A DNA stretch of 64,000 nt from NCBI GenBank assembly GCA_000733355.1, contig JNVV01000015.1, positions 351,320-415,319 on the forward strand. Direction: 5' to 3'. This DNA is from Falciphora oryzae. Taxonomy: Eukaryota; Ascomycota; Sordariomycetes; Magnaporthales; Magnaporthaceae. Position 1 is the stretch's first letter; each line of letters starts with the position of its first letter. The notes below the pieces were generated by a model. That model did no database searches and had not been told where the DNA came from. It worked only from the letters and a program-made list of their open reading frames with translations. The position numbers and the translations under genes are program-made. Below, piece by piece: positions 10,064 through 21,582 of this stretch.

Positions 10064-12010
10064 ATGCCGGGCACGTCGCGCATACCCCAAAGCTTGAGAG
10101 ACGGCTTCAGCAATGTCAAGAGCAGGAGCCCGAGCAGCCCCATGCAGCTGCTTAATGTCGACCTGTGAGTAGCCCACCAGAAGCGCAATCCGCGCGCCGC
10201 CCGCGGCTGTGGCCAAGGAGAGAGAAATGCCATCCGTCTCATGACCACGGCGTGACCTGGGACCTTGGCGCCGATTGGCCAGCAACCTCCCGGGCCGGAT
10301 ATAGGACAGGTGGACTGACAGGCCCTCCTGTGCTCCCCCTACAGACTCCGCAACATAATATTCATCCTCTTCTGCCTGCGGTGGACGCGGCGCGCATTCT
10401 GGCAGCTCCGCGGGCGGGGCCCCATCGGCAGCATCATCGAGCTGTACGCCGCGCTGCGCGTGACCGCCTACGGCTGGTTCCTGCGCGCGCCGGGCGTGCG
10501 CTCCAAGGTGCGCGCCCAGGTCGACGAGGCCGTCGGCAAGCTGAGCACCAAGATGGTGCCCGCCATGGCCACGCGCCACCTGGCCCTGCCCAAGGAGGGC
10601 TGGACCGAGGACGCCGTCCGCGCCGAGCTCGAGAGCCTCGCAAACATGGACCACACCCGCTGGGAGGAGGGCTACGTGTCGGGCGCCGTCTACCACGGCG
10701 AGGACAGCCTGCTACGCCTGCAGACCGAGGCCTACGGCAAGTTCACTGTTGCGAACCCCATCCACCCGGACGTCTTCCCGGGCGTCCGCAAGATGGAGGC
10801 CGAGATCGTCGCCATGGTCCTGTCGCTCTTCAGCGCCCCTGTTGGTGCTGCCGGCTGCACCACCAGCGGAGGCACCGAGAGCATCCTGATGGCCGTCCTG
10901 AGCGCCCGCCAGAAGGCCTACAACGAGAGGGGTGTCACCGAGCCCGAGATGTGAGTTTCCTACGTCTTTTTCAATGTGCCAATGCTCAACAGCGGCAAAT
11001 ACTGACCTCTCCCCAGGATCATCCCCGAGACCGCCCACACTGCCTTCCACAAGGCGGCCGACTACTTCAAGATCAAGCTGCACCTCGTGGCCTGCCCGGC
11101 GCCCAATTACCAGGTCGACGTCTCCAGCGTTGCGCGCCTCATCAACCCCAACACCGTCATCCTTGTCGGCTCGGCCCCCAACTTCCCGCACGGCATCATG
11201 GACGACATCGCCGGCCTGTCGCGCCTGGCCCTGCGCCGCCGCATCCCGCTGCACGTCGACTGCTGCCTCGGCTCCTTCCTGGTCCCCTTCCTCGAGCGCG
11301 CCGGCTTCGAGACGCAACCGTTCGACTTCCGCCTCAAGGGCGTCACCTCCATCAGCTGCGACACCCACAAGTACGGCTTCGCCCCCAAGGGCAACAGCAC
11401 CGTCCTCTACCGCACCGCCGAGCTGCGCAAGTACCAGTACTTTGTCAGCCCGGACTGGTCCGGCGGCGTCTACGCCTCCCCCGGAGTCGCCGGCTCCCGG
11501 CCCGGCGCCCTCATCGCGGGCTGCTGGGCCAGCCTCATGTCGGTCGGCGAGTCGGGCTACCTCGAGGGCTGCGTCGAGATCGTGGGCGCCGCCAAGCGCC
11601 TGGCCGACCGCATCGCGTCCTCGCCCGTCCTGGCCGCCGAGCTCGAGGTCATGGGGAAACCCCTGGTCTCGGTCGTGGCCTTCAAGGCCCGCAACCTCAA
11701 CATCTACGACATCGCCGACGCCATGTCGGAGCGCGGCTGGCACCTCAACGCCCTCCAGAACCCGCCCGCCATGCACGTCGCCTTCACCAAGCCCACCGCC
11801 GCCGCCTGGGAGCGCCTCGCGGCCGACCTCGAGGCCGCCGTCGAGGCCGAGCGCGAGAAGGAGCGCGCCCGCATCGCAGAGGGCAAGGGCGCCAAGGGCG
11901 CCGCCGTCGGCGACGCCGCCGCGCTGTACGGCGTCGCCGGCAGCCTGCCCAACAAGAGCGTCGTCGTCGACCTGGCCACTGGCTTCCTGGACCTGCTGTA
12001 CAAGGCTTAA
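10064..12010 (+). CDS. DPL1: Sphingosine-1-phosphate lyase
   Basis: Three exons, 10064-10164, 10345-10950 and 11017-12010 (introns 180 and 66 nt), give 566 residues, the usual length of this family. A hydrophobic segment at about 35-47 anchors the protein in the ER membrane. The catalytic domain is a fold-type I PLP enzyme: GCTTSGGTESILMAV holds the phosphate-binding loop, HVDCCLGSF the ring-stacking region, and SCDTHKYGFAPKG carries the Schiff-base lysine K354. The enzyme cleaves phosphorylated long-chain bases into ethanolamine phosphate and a long-chain aldehyde, the exit step of sphingolipid metabolism. The C-terminal part has an Ala/Glu-rich insertion (about 508-540) before the conserved end. 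The first exon is short (33 residues); its ATG is the first after the leader. The assignment is secure. Confidence 0.96.
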
Positions 12011-13158
12011 GGGCAGGGCTTGTCCTGGTCTGATGAAAGTGTGTTGTGGAGTTGTGATAGATCGGACAAGGTGTATTTCGGCGCTGTGATTGGAGCGATT
12101 CGGGACAGGGTTGGTTGGTTGGTGAGCTTTCACATGCTGCAGTCGAGGGAACAGGGGTGATGCCGTCTCCTTCTGTCCTCCTCCCCCCTTTTTTTTTGTT
12201 CGAAATGGTGACTGCGATCACCGATTCGTCGCCTCGACATTTCTCTTTTTGTTGTTTCATACCGTGTTATTTTCTTTTGTGTCTGGGTCACCAGCATCAC
12301 AGCGGCGTTTTCTTGGCTTATTTCAAAGGCATATATAATCTGGCAGCCTGTCGATTCTTTTCATTTGTACCTGTTTTACAGTCATATTTTTTTTCAATCA
12401 AAATACTATGTTTCAACATTGAAAGTGAACAATCTAGTTGTCCCTCAGATTGATGAGGAAATGGTGTCGCACCCCGGCATTGACCATCGCTCAATCATCT
12501 GATTCGCATTCCCATGTGTTACATCACGACTCGGCTTTGGAAGATAAGAAACCATGCGTCCATAATATGCTCACCGGACAAATCCATTGACCGTTATTGG
12601 GTCCTTATGTTTTCGTTTTGTTTGTCTCTGCCGTTTTATCATCTCGAGATGAAATCCAATAACCGCCCCCGACCCAAAAAGGCGCCAGTTTCCCATGAAT
12701 GCTCGTGTCATAGAAATAGAAGACATAAAAAAAAAGAGCGTAGATCCGTCCATCCCACCCGCCACGCCTTTCCCAGGCGGGAACCAAGAAAGAAAATAAG
12801 GAAATAAATAGAGATATATAATAGGGACAGTAGGCCAAAAAAGAAAAGAAAAGCCGTCAAGGTTCCGTTCCTTACCTCAAGGCAAGAACCCTGCCTACCC
12901 ACCCGTACCGCCCAACCAAAAGCCTCAACGAGGGCACGCACATGTGCACGCCATCTACCCCTCCCCAGAGCCAGGAACAGCTCACAGCTCGCTCTCATCC
13001 CGCGTAGAGTAGGGGCTGCTGGGCTGGTTGACCATGCTCTCGACGTCGCCGACCTGCCTCCTCTCAATGACCTCTAGACTCTTCAGCCGCTTTTGGAGTC
13101 GATATCTCAACGGAAGCGTCAATCCTTGGGACGGGCGGTCCCTCATGACTGCTAATTG
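12011..13158. other. Convergent 3' region of DPL1 and PDH kinase
   Basis: 1.15 kb of T-rich, then A-rich sequence between two convergent genes, consistent with 3' UTRs on both strands. No gene is seen. Confidence 0.6.
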
Positions 13159-14735
13159 CTATTGCAGAGGTTCCGACGAGCTGGAGAGGCGGTTCAAGTG
13201 GAGGTACACATCCGTGCCGTAGCTGGAGATGGTGGGACTGGTTAGCATAAAACCAAAATTTACTGCAAGAGCTGTATGCAAGGAAGAAACACCTACCCCT
13301 CCATGGATATCAGCTTCAGGTCGCCGCCGAAATACCTCGCGTACAGCCGCGATATGGGCAGGCCGTAGCCAAAGCCAGCCATGGGCGCCTTGAAGTCGTT
13401 CTTGTCAAAGTCCGGGTCCAGGTTCGGGGTGCGGTCGACGGTGGTGTACATGTAGGTCCAGACGAGCGGGATGGCGCTCCTCGGGATGCCGCCGCCCTCG
13501 TCCGTGATCTTGATGGTGATGTCCTCCTTGCCCTCGGCCACGATGACCTTTGTGACGGGGAACTCCTGCTTGTCCTGGCCGTGCGTCTCGACGACGGCGC
13601 GCAGCGAGTTCTTGAGCGTCTCAAAGAGCATGTGCGACAGGTGGCCGGGAACGTACATGAAGTTGAGGTCCGGGTTGCACACGAGCTGGACGCGGGGCGC
13701 CTCGAACAGGCCGTAGTGGTCCTCGCACACGAAGCGCGCGTTCTCGATGGCCTCCTGGGCGAGGTCGCGCACGTTTGTCTTTGTGCAGATGATACCCACG
13801 TACGTCGGGTCGCGGTAGTGGCTCTGGTCCGTCAGCGCAATGTGCTGGCCGATCAGCATGCGGATGCCGATGCGCGACATGTAGAAGCGGTCCAGGAAGG
13901 ACTGGATGTTGTTGTCGATCTGCATGCGCTGCCGCTGCCGCTTGTACTCGAGGATGCCTTGCGCCATCGTCGTCACCACGCCGTCGTGCCGCCTCTTGAT
14001 CTTATGAAGGGTCTGCGCGAATTTCTGGTTGTACAGCTGCAGCTCGGGCGGCCAGTCCCCGTAGTCGTCCACCATGGCAAAGTATCTCCTCGCCGCCACA
14101 GGCTTCTTGCCCCACCCGTTGTTTCCGTTGTGGTTGTGTGTATGTTGTGAGTTGTATATGCCCTCCTCGATGCTCGGGTTCGGGGTGGCCTCGGACAGCA
14201 TTTGCGCCGTCTTGGTCCTCGCCGGCTTCATCAGTCTTTCTTTTACAGGCTTCTCTAGCTTTGGCCTTGGGAGAACAGTGATTTCCTGCACGAGTTGGAG
14301 GATTGTCGGTTGGTTAGCCAAAGAACCAAGGAGGTCAAAGGATCGGATTATCGTGGGCGCATGTCATTCAATCATACCTCAAACGACTGCGCGTACCAGT
14401 CCAGCACCCGCTTTACTGACGGCATCTCGTTTAGTCCATCTGGCAAGCTGTCGAGTTCTTGAACGCGGTGCGCCAGACGAATGGGAAGCTCCTCGGCGAG
14501 AAACTGGGAGGCGCGAAACAGCGTGCCTGTGCGGACGGGCGGGCGGAGGCAAGGGCCGATGGGTCAGCGCATGCGGGCGGCGGATATGTGCAGGGAGATC
14601 GGACAGCTCGCTAGACATACCTACTGACGGCTTCTCGCCGAATTGGACCATCTGGCGCAAGCTCACGCCAGTTGCCGGGAAGCTGGCATAGTGCTTGATG
14701 GTGTCCATCAACCTCTCCGTCTTCTTCCACGACAT
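13159..14735 (-). CDS. Mitochondrial pyruvate dehydrogenase kinase (PDK/BCKDK family)
   Basis: Four exons on the minus strand, 14621-14735, 14378-14526, 13297-14285 and 13159-13222 (introns 94, 92 and 74 nt), join in frame to 438 residues. The N-terminal four-helix part contains FGEKPSVGTLFRASQFL, typical of this family. The C-terminal GHKL ATPase domain has an N-box (HMLFETLKNSLRA), a G1 box (DEGGG) and a G2 box (GFGYGLPISRLYARYFGGDL). The last exon supplies EGYGTDVYLHL, the conserved end of the fold. These serine kinases phosphorylate the E1 alpha subunit of pyruvate (or branched-chain) dehydrogenase in the mitochondrial matrix and switch it off. A low-complexity insert (about 115-140, QHTHNHNGNN) lies between the two domains. 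An obvious presequence is not visible. Pyruvate versus branched-chain specificity is inferred. Confidence 0.92.
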
Positions 14736-17700
14736 GTTGGGCGAGAGAGCTGGGCTAGCAGCTCGGTCGGCAGATGGGAGAGGTGGGTGGGTTGGGGGAT
14801 CTCCCCAGTCAGTATGTGGAGGGCCGACGATGGCAGGAGGTCAAAAGACAAAAAACAACAACAGTTTGTGCGCTTCGGTTGCAAAAAGGCCGGGTCGTTG
14901 GCGCGACGTCCGTGTCCGTGGTCGGGTTGACTCAACCCAGGGCCCGGCGGTGGTGGTGGCTATTAGCGGGATTGGCGTGGGACCGACCTGGCACAGCTCA
15001 CAGGCGGTGCGGGAGGTGTTGCCGAGACCGAGGCTATGGAGTCGCGGACGCACGGCAGGCGACAGGCCAGCCACTGGCGGCGCAGCGCTGGGGCAATGAC
15101 GCAAGGGGTCTGGTTCGATCGAGGCCTGCTGGCGGCGGTGGTGCACCCGCCCGCGCTGGTGTTACTTTTCAAATTCCCCCCGCAATTGCCAGAGGCGGGC
15201 AGCCTGAGCGAAGGACGAAGGACGCTGCGTCGAGCAGACGAGAGAACAACAAGAAATCAATTGATTAATTGCAAGGCGCCCGCTATAAAGACTCCAAAGG
15301 TGCTTGAGGGATAGCACTTCGAGGAACAACAAGGTGGTTCAAGGTAGGTGGAGCGAGTTCTGGCTTGTCCAGCAGTTGAGCTCTTGTGACATCTCTGCCC
15401 GCCGCAGTGGCTCCATCTAGCCCCAAATGCCGAACCAGGCCCAGCAAGGTTCCCCACATTTCGGGCGAGAGCTCGAGGCCACTTCATATCGATGAGCTGA
15501 TGATGAGAGCCCAGGCCAACCAAGCCGGGCGAATTTCACAGGCCATTTGATGGCCGATCGGGCAAAACACTGCCACAGGGGCTATGTAATCTTGCTGTCT
15601 TTCTGGAGCCGTCTGTTTAGGAATGAGAAACCCATAGCGTGGAGTATCCACTGCCCGTTGCGCGCCATCGAGATTGGCACTTGACCGTTTTCGTCCTCTG
15701 GTTCACGCTCGACAGCTGCGGCTACTGAGCTTGCTCCGAAGCCCAGGCATGTGACACTTGGCCTGACACCTGCACACCAAGACCGTCCGGATGCATCTCA
15801 GACTTTCCGGACGTTGGGTGCCCCTGTAAAACGGTGATGGCGTACGAGCTGGTGCAGCGCAGGGGCTTAAAAAGGGACCATCTCCAGAGAGACCAGCAGA
15901 AACTGATTCTTTCCCCTTACTCTCCATTCAAGGACTTCCCACTCTCTACGGCAATCTGCACCCTCTTGACAGTCTCTGACTCGGCTTTCAATCCATCAAG
16001 CCCTCGTGTTACCAACGGCGGGTTTGGGTGAATCTTGGCACGCTGTCTGCCGGCCGGAACACATGGGCCTCGATCGTTTGGTGCGCTGCTCCTAGTGCTT
16101 CTCTTACAGCTAACACCTCTCAAGGCTTTGACGCCGGACGACGCGGACTTGGAGCCGGCGAGGAGGCCAATTTCCTCCTCGGGCCTAACTCCACCCTTAA
16201 AACGAGCAAGATAACTGTGCTCCCACCAGTCGGGTTTAATTTGCCCCCTCAGCAGGGCTGGTGGTTGAACGCCTCTCCCGGCAGTCAGCATGGGGCTTTT
16301 CAAAACCACCAACTCTCCTGGGGCGGCTTATCAGAGGCTCTTCGGGTTCTCAATGTCGCTCACAATACATTGGAGGGCTCAGACTCTGCGACACGATACG
16401 CTGGGCATCATTGATAGCGACTTGCCTGCTGTCTCGTGGCAACCCCACCTGACGGACTTGTTCTCAGTCCGCGGCCGTGAAACGGGGAGAACAGGCACGA
16501 CTCTAGCCCTGTGCTGTCCTCCTGTCACGTCTATGCCACAGTACCTTGACGTAATAAAGGACTCGCGAGTACGTCTTCCCTGCGTCAGGGGCCTGGCGGC
16601 TGCGAGGGGGCGCCGATCCCGCAGGCCGGCGTCAAACCCGACTTCCCGGGAGATAGACAGCTGCTGTGGGCTTTGTAGAAACCGGGGCTTGGAGTTCCGG
16701 GATTCTCCCGCGACCCATCTCGTCCGGGCGGCCGGTAATGTGTGGCCCATGTGCTCGGCGTCACTCCGCATCTCAGCGGCACATCATGCTGCGGTGTGGG
16801 GACCCACCACGCGAGGCTGCCGCTGCCCCCACCTACTACCAGTGCTATGATCGTCCGCCGTTGTTGTTATTGTCGGAGCCGGATGAGCGGTACGATAGCA
16901 GCTTGCCTCACTATCTACATCGGTGTGCCCAGACACTGGTCAAACATGCAGCTCGACGTTGCTTGCTGTGTTACAAAGGCCAGGTAGGCATGACGGCCTC
17001 GCCTAACTGACGGTGGAAGAGCTCCAGCGTCGCCCCGACTCAAGAACCTGGACCGCCTTGAATGGGACCGCCGGAAGTCACCCGCGGCCCCATAGCAAAT
17101 GCGACTTTAACACGCATTCGAAAACCTCATCTCATGATCGATCGGGAGTTTTTGGGAACAGGGCCAGGATGGACGGACGGGGATACGTCGGAACTTTGGT
17201 GACGACGCATGGGAGGACAGGGCAGGTGGTGATGCCGGCATTATACGAGGTGAATAAACCTCCACGCACAAGGAGAATAACAGCCTCAACGACGAAGATG
17301 GTGGGCTCGACCACGCACCGCATAAGCGGGAAATGCAAACCGCCATCATTCCTGCAGCCAGGGACCCGTCTCGTGGTGGGGGGAGAGGAGAATGCCCGCA
17401 CAGAGATGTGACTCTGAGAGCTCGCAGCTCGAGCTGCTGCCATTGAAGCTGACCGCCAGACCGAGCCCCTGATTCGACGGTGCCTGGATTGGGCACTAGG
17501 CGCGAGCTCTTCGACAGGGGATGCCGTGTCAGGCGCGCCACGATTGGCCAGGCCCCCCGCCGAGCTGGGGCGGTTAGGCGGTGACAGCTGGCTGGGCTGA
17601 CAGCTCCGGCGGGGGTGATCAATTGGCTACGGGCCTTCCCGACGCCAGGAGCCTGACCGCCTCGTTCTCGTCTCTGGACCACCTCTGGAGACCCCCGACG

Positions 17701-18115
17701 CTTTGGGCAGGCGTTGAAACTCTCGCGTGGCATATTTTGTGATCGTGGCATCCCGCAGGCGTGGCAGTCGAGCGTGGCACCCTCTCGAGCAAAGTGGCAA
17801 GGGGGAGCCGTGGTTTTGAGTGAGGGGAACCTGGGAAGTGGAGGAAGCGAGAGACCCATAAGAAAAACACACCATCCGTCGCCAGAGTCCCGATCATTGA
17901 TATTCCCGTGCCTCTGCAATCCCAAGTTTGCTTTTCTCCATGTCTTTCCAGGCAGACCCGAAGCCATCTTCCATTCTTCCATGGAGCTTCTACGCATCAT
18001 AATACTTCTACATACATTAATATTGCTGCGCACACTCCCACAACCTCTGTGCCATACACCCTCATCTCTCACATACGTCCTCCTCTGTATAATCTCACAA
18101 CACCAACCCTCCAAC
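14736..18115. other. Divergent intergenic region, no supportable gene
   Basis: 3.4 kb between the PDH kinase and the FHA-kinase gene. A TATAAAG word at 15284 has no recognisable gene behind it. A plus ORF with ATG at 16290 (186 codons) and a long antisense ORF (17107-18237, minus) lack coding signs. From about 17900 to 18115 the sequence is the CT/CA-rich leader of the FHA-kinase gene. Confidence 0.5.
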
Positions 18116-20382
18116 ATGGCACGTCCCGTGCATAGGGAAACGCTCTTCCACCTCGAGCCGAGGGACGACGAAACAGCAAGAGCGATGCGCGCACACCCAG
18201 AAAACGCCAGCTTCATCTCCATGAGCCGCAAGGGCACACCATCACTAGAGATCGGATATCACGTCTCCTCACGACCCCGCGGCGGCAGAGTCATCGCCAG
18301 GGTGGGCCGCGACGCAGACATTTGCTTCCCCACCAGGGCAGACGTGGCAGAGGTCCACATCGCCTTCGAGGTCCACCCCGTCTCGCGCGCCATCCTGCTC
18401 TGCGTCCGCGCCTCCAACAGGCGGTCTGTCACGGTCGAGCCCCACGGCATCAGGGAGGACGGCGACGTGCGCCAGATCGTCATCGAGCCGCCCGAGGAGC
18501 CCAAGATCACCATCGGGACGGGCAGCCGGGCGCTGAGGTTCAAGGTGCGCTGGCACGGCGGCGTCGGCACCGCCGCCGCAGTGGACAGTGGCTTCGAGGC
18601 CGCCGAGGCCCGCGCCGTGGTCCCGCGCTGGCTCAAGACGGTCGACGAGGGCGACCAGGACATCTGGTCGTGGTACGACACGCGCATGCCGCCCAAGATC
18701 GGCTGCATCGTCCGGGACGCCGTCAAGAGGGGGTTCATGGGCGAGGGCACGTACGGCGCCGTCTTCGAGGCTGTCGATCGCGACTCGGGCCACCCCATCG
18801 CGCTCAAGGCCGTCCGGCCGCGGACCGAGTACGAAAGGGAATGCCTGAAAAGGGAAATCAAGACCATGTCTTCCCTCTCACACGTAAATGCCCCTACATT
18901 CTGTTTTTCTATGATGCTGACACTTTCACCTTGTCAATCTCCTTCTGCCTCTTCTTCCTTTCCAATGGTCTTCATCTTCGAACCTCCCTCCATAGTTGGA
19001 TGGGAGTGTTGAGGGCCAGAGCGACTAGGTCGCCGGCATTTTTCGACACCGTCTCAACGTTTCCGGCATCGTCTCCGACTCCAGCAACGACTTCAGAACA
19101 CAGCAGTTCACACTTTCTCGGCTTACTTACGTCTTTCATCTGGCATCTTCCTTTTACCTTTTTCCTCTCACTTCCTCGTCGATCTCATTCTCGCATTGCG
19201 TCGCTCTGTCTATACCAGTTACATCATTGTCCTGTATTGTTCATAGCGTGCTGATTTTGTTTCGCAAATAAGCCTTTCATCATAGATTTCCTAGGCTACA
19301 AGGGGGATCCGTCAGACTTTTCGCAGCCCGAAATTGGGATCTTTATGCCTCTTAGGACGGGCAGTCTTCGGTCCCTTCTACCAATACCCAAGCGGGAAGA
19401 GAACGCCATCCTCAACGCGGTTGGAGAACAAATGTTCTCCGCTCTCGACTATCTCTCAGCTCGCGGCCTCTGCCACCGGGACGTCAAGCCGGCAAACATC
19501 CTCTACGACGTCGGCGACGACGGCAACTACACGTTCCAGCTGGCCGACTTTGGCCTCGCCAACTGGCAGAGCGACACCACATCCTTCTGCGGGACCAAGG
19601 TGTTCACGGCGCCCGAGCTGCACTGCGGGCAGCATCGCCAGTCGCACAAGATGGACATGTGGTCGCTCCTGGTCACCATGATCAGCATCGTCGGGGCGTC
19701 GCGGTTCGACGAGGAGGAGCTCGGCCGGAAGCCCCACTCGGCCATCGTCGAGTACGTCCTCGCCACGACGGCCCAGCACCTGCCCTTCCTGGAGCCCATG
19801 GCCCGCGTCGACCCGGACAACAGGGCCTCGGCCGCCCAGATGCTCGTCGCCTACTTCCGCGGCAAGGGGCTGGCGACGAGCCGCTCCATGATTCCGCCTA
19901 TCCCAGAGGTGGACACCGGATCGCCGGCCTGCTGTGTCGAGGCCCACGCCCCTCCTCGGACCGTGAGCACCCGGATGGTGACCCGGAGCGCCGCATCACG
20001 GAGCTCAGCCTCGAGCAGGACCACCGGGAGCCCACTCTCGAGCCCAGCCTCGAGCGAAGCGTCAAGCGCCGCTGGCCCGAGCACCTCTCCGAGCACCAGC
20101 GGCCGGAGTGCCGCCACCAGCACCACGACGAGCACATCCACGACGGGTTCGGTCCCGAACGTCTCGTGCACGCAGTCGCAACTTCCCGACGCCGAACCAG
20201 AACATCCCATCACCAGGTCGCCCGTGGAGCAAACGTCGCCGTCGCAGCGCTGGGGGTCCAGCGGAAGGATCACAAAAACACGGTCACCCAGAGTCCGAGA
20301 TCGCGAGCATCGCCGCCAGATATCGCGCGTCTCACGAGCCATCAGGAACTCGCCCCGCGATCTGGAGAATCACTCAGGTTGA
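18116..20382 (+). CDS. FHA-like domain plus Ser/Thr protein kinase
   Basis: Two exons, 18116-18883 and 19273-20382, joined in phase 0 across a 389-nt intron, give 625 residues. The join restores SLSHPFIIDFLGY, the normal kinase alphaC-beta4 region, which supports the unusually long intron. Residues of about 45-130 look like an FHA domain (VGRDADICFP, then SVTVEP), though the usual SxxH is replaced. The kinase domain has the glycine loop GEGTYG at 209-214, K231, the catalytic HRDVKPAN at 324-331 and DFG at 348-350, then TAPE, so it should be active. The C-terminal 150 residues are Ser/Thr/Arg-rich and disordered. FHA-kinase order recalls Rad53/Chk2-type checkpoint kinases, but similarity outside the shared fold cannot be judged. 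The frame is open back to 17714, yet the intervening sequence looks like leader, so the ATG at 18116 is preferred. Confidence 0.8.
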
Positions 20383-21582
20383 GATCTCCTCCTAAGATCT
20401 TATTTTCTTTTGTCTATCCAGCCTTTTTACAGAGCAGCTTTAGGTTGCCGGCACGCATATTCCCTTTGTTAGTTTCTCTTTGTCAGTGCATTTGGAAAAA
20501 AGGGTGTATTGGCATGCCCAGAATAGGCACAAGGCGTACGTGGTTGTGGTTTCGGTTATGGTTATGGGCATGATAATGATTGGATGATATGGGAATGTAT
20601 GATGAACGACATGGGACACGGAGTTATATACCTTTCGAGTACATATTTTATGAACCGTGAATATTCAAAGTTTTCTACAAGCCCGGCGGTATCCAGCAAT
20701 GGCTATTTTGGGCAGGTTCATCAGGCCATCAACTTGACGGCACCCACGGATTTAGGGCTTGTCAGGAACATGGTTGGCACTTTCGGGGCTGCTTCAGGAG
20801 AGAACTGATTCACCACTTGCCACATGCTCGCCGAGTGAGGCTCTAGATAGGCGGTTTCACCAACAAGTGGGTCGCAGTGGAAACTCCCGAATCGGCTGCA
20901 GTCGGAAGTGCCAAATCGGAGCACGGGGTTGCCTGGAGGGCTTTTGACTGGAGCAAGCTTCGAGCTTGAGCGAGTGAAGTAAACAAACCAAAAAGTCCCG
21001 ACTTGCTGGAAAGACGTCAATCGGCTGCCATCTTGGTAGGGCTTCGATCTCAATCTTTGCACGCCCATCCCGCGGCCGGACCAGCCTTTGCATGATCTCG
21101 GAGATGCCCTTGGAACCGAGCCCGCCAGGTAAGATTGAGGGGGCTTCAGAGCGAGCACGCAATCACGCGACTCCCATGAGCCGAGCTAGTCCGGTCAGGC
21201 CACTGACGACCCATTCCGCCCATAAAATCAAACACAAAAAACAGCTGCTCCCCGCAATCACGATGACGTCGCGCCCCGATCTGCGCCAGGAGGCGGGCCC
21301 AGCGCCCCCAACACCCCGGCCCCGGCACGCCGACGACCCTCAACTCGCACCACCGTCACCACCGCCGCCGCCCCTCGGCCCACCACGCCAGCAGCGGGAA
21401 ATGCCGGCGTCAGCAGAAACAGGGGCGGCGCCTTTTCCCCAGCCGCAGCCGCGGACACGACGCTACTAAACCTTGACGGCGCGCTTCCTCCACTGCAACC
21501 CGGCCATGTGCGTGTCGGCAGCAGCAGTAGCAGGAGCAGTGACCAGACAGCAACACCCAGCCAGCAGACGCAGACAACGCCC
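20383..21582. other. Intergenic: kinase 3' end and coiled-coil gene leader
   Basis: No gene is recognised. From 21226 the frame of the downstream coiled-coil gene is already open and reads Pro/Ala/Thr-rich without an ATG. A different frame with ATG at 21263 is open to 21469. One of these may be part of the downstream protein. Confidence 0.45.

Noticed and set aside
15284..15290. TATAAAG box without a gene
   Set aside because: No ORF, RNA gene signature or terminator follows within several hundred bases; probably chance.
16290..16850. 186-codon plus-strand ORF with ATG
   Set aside because: No recognisable motif, mixed codon ending and no supportive neighbours; not enough to call a gene.
17107..18237. 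376-codon minus-strand ORF
   Set aside because: It overlaps the leader and first coding bases of the FHA-kinase gene on the other strand, has a Cys/Arg/Ser-rich chance composition and no motif; it is open because of GC-rich sequence.
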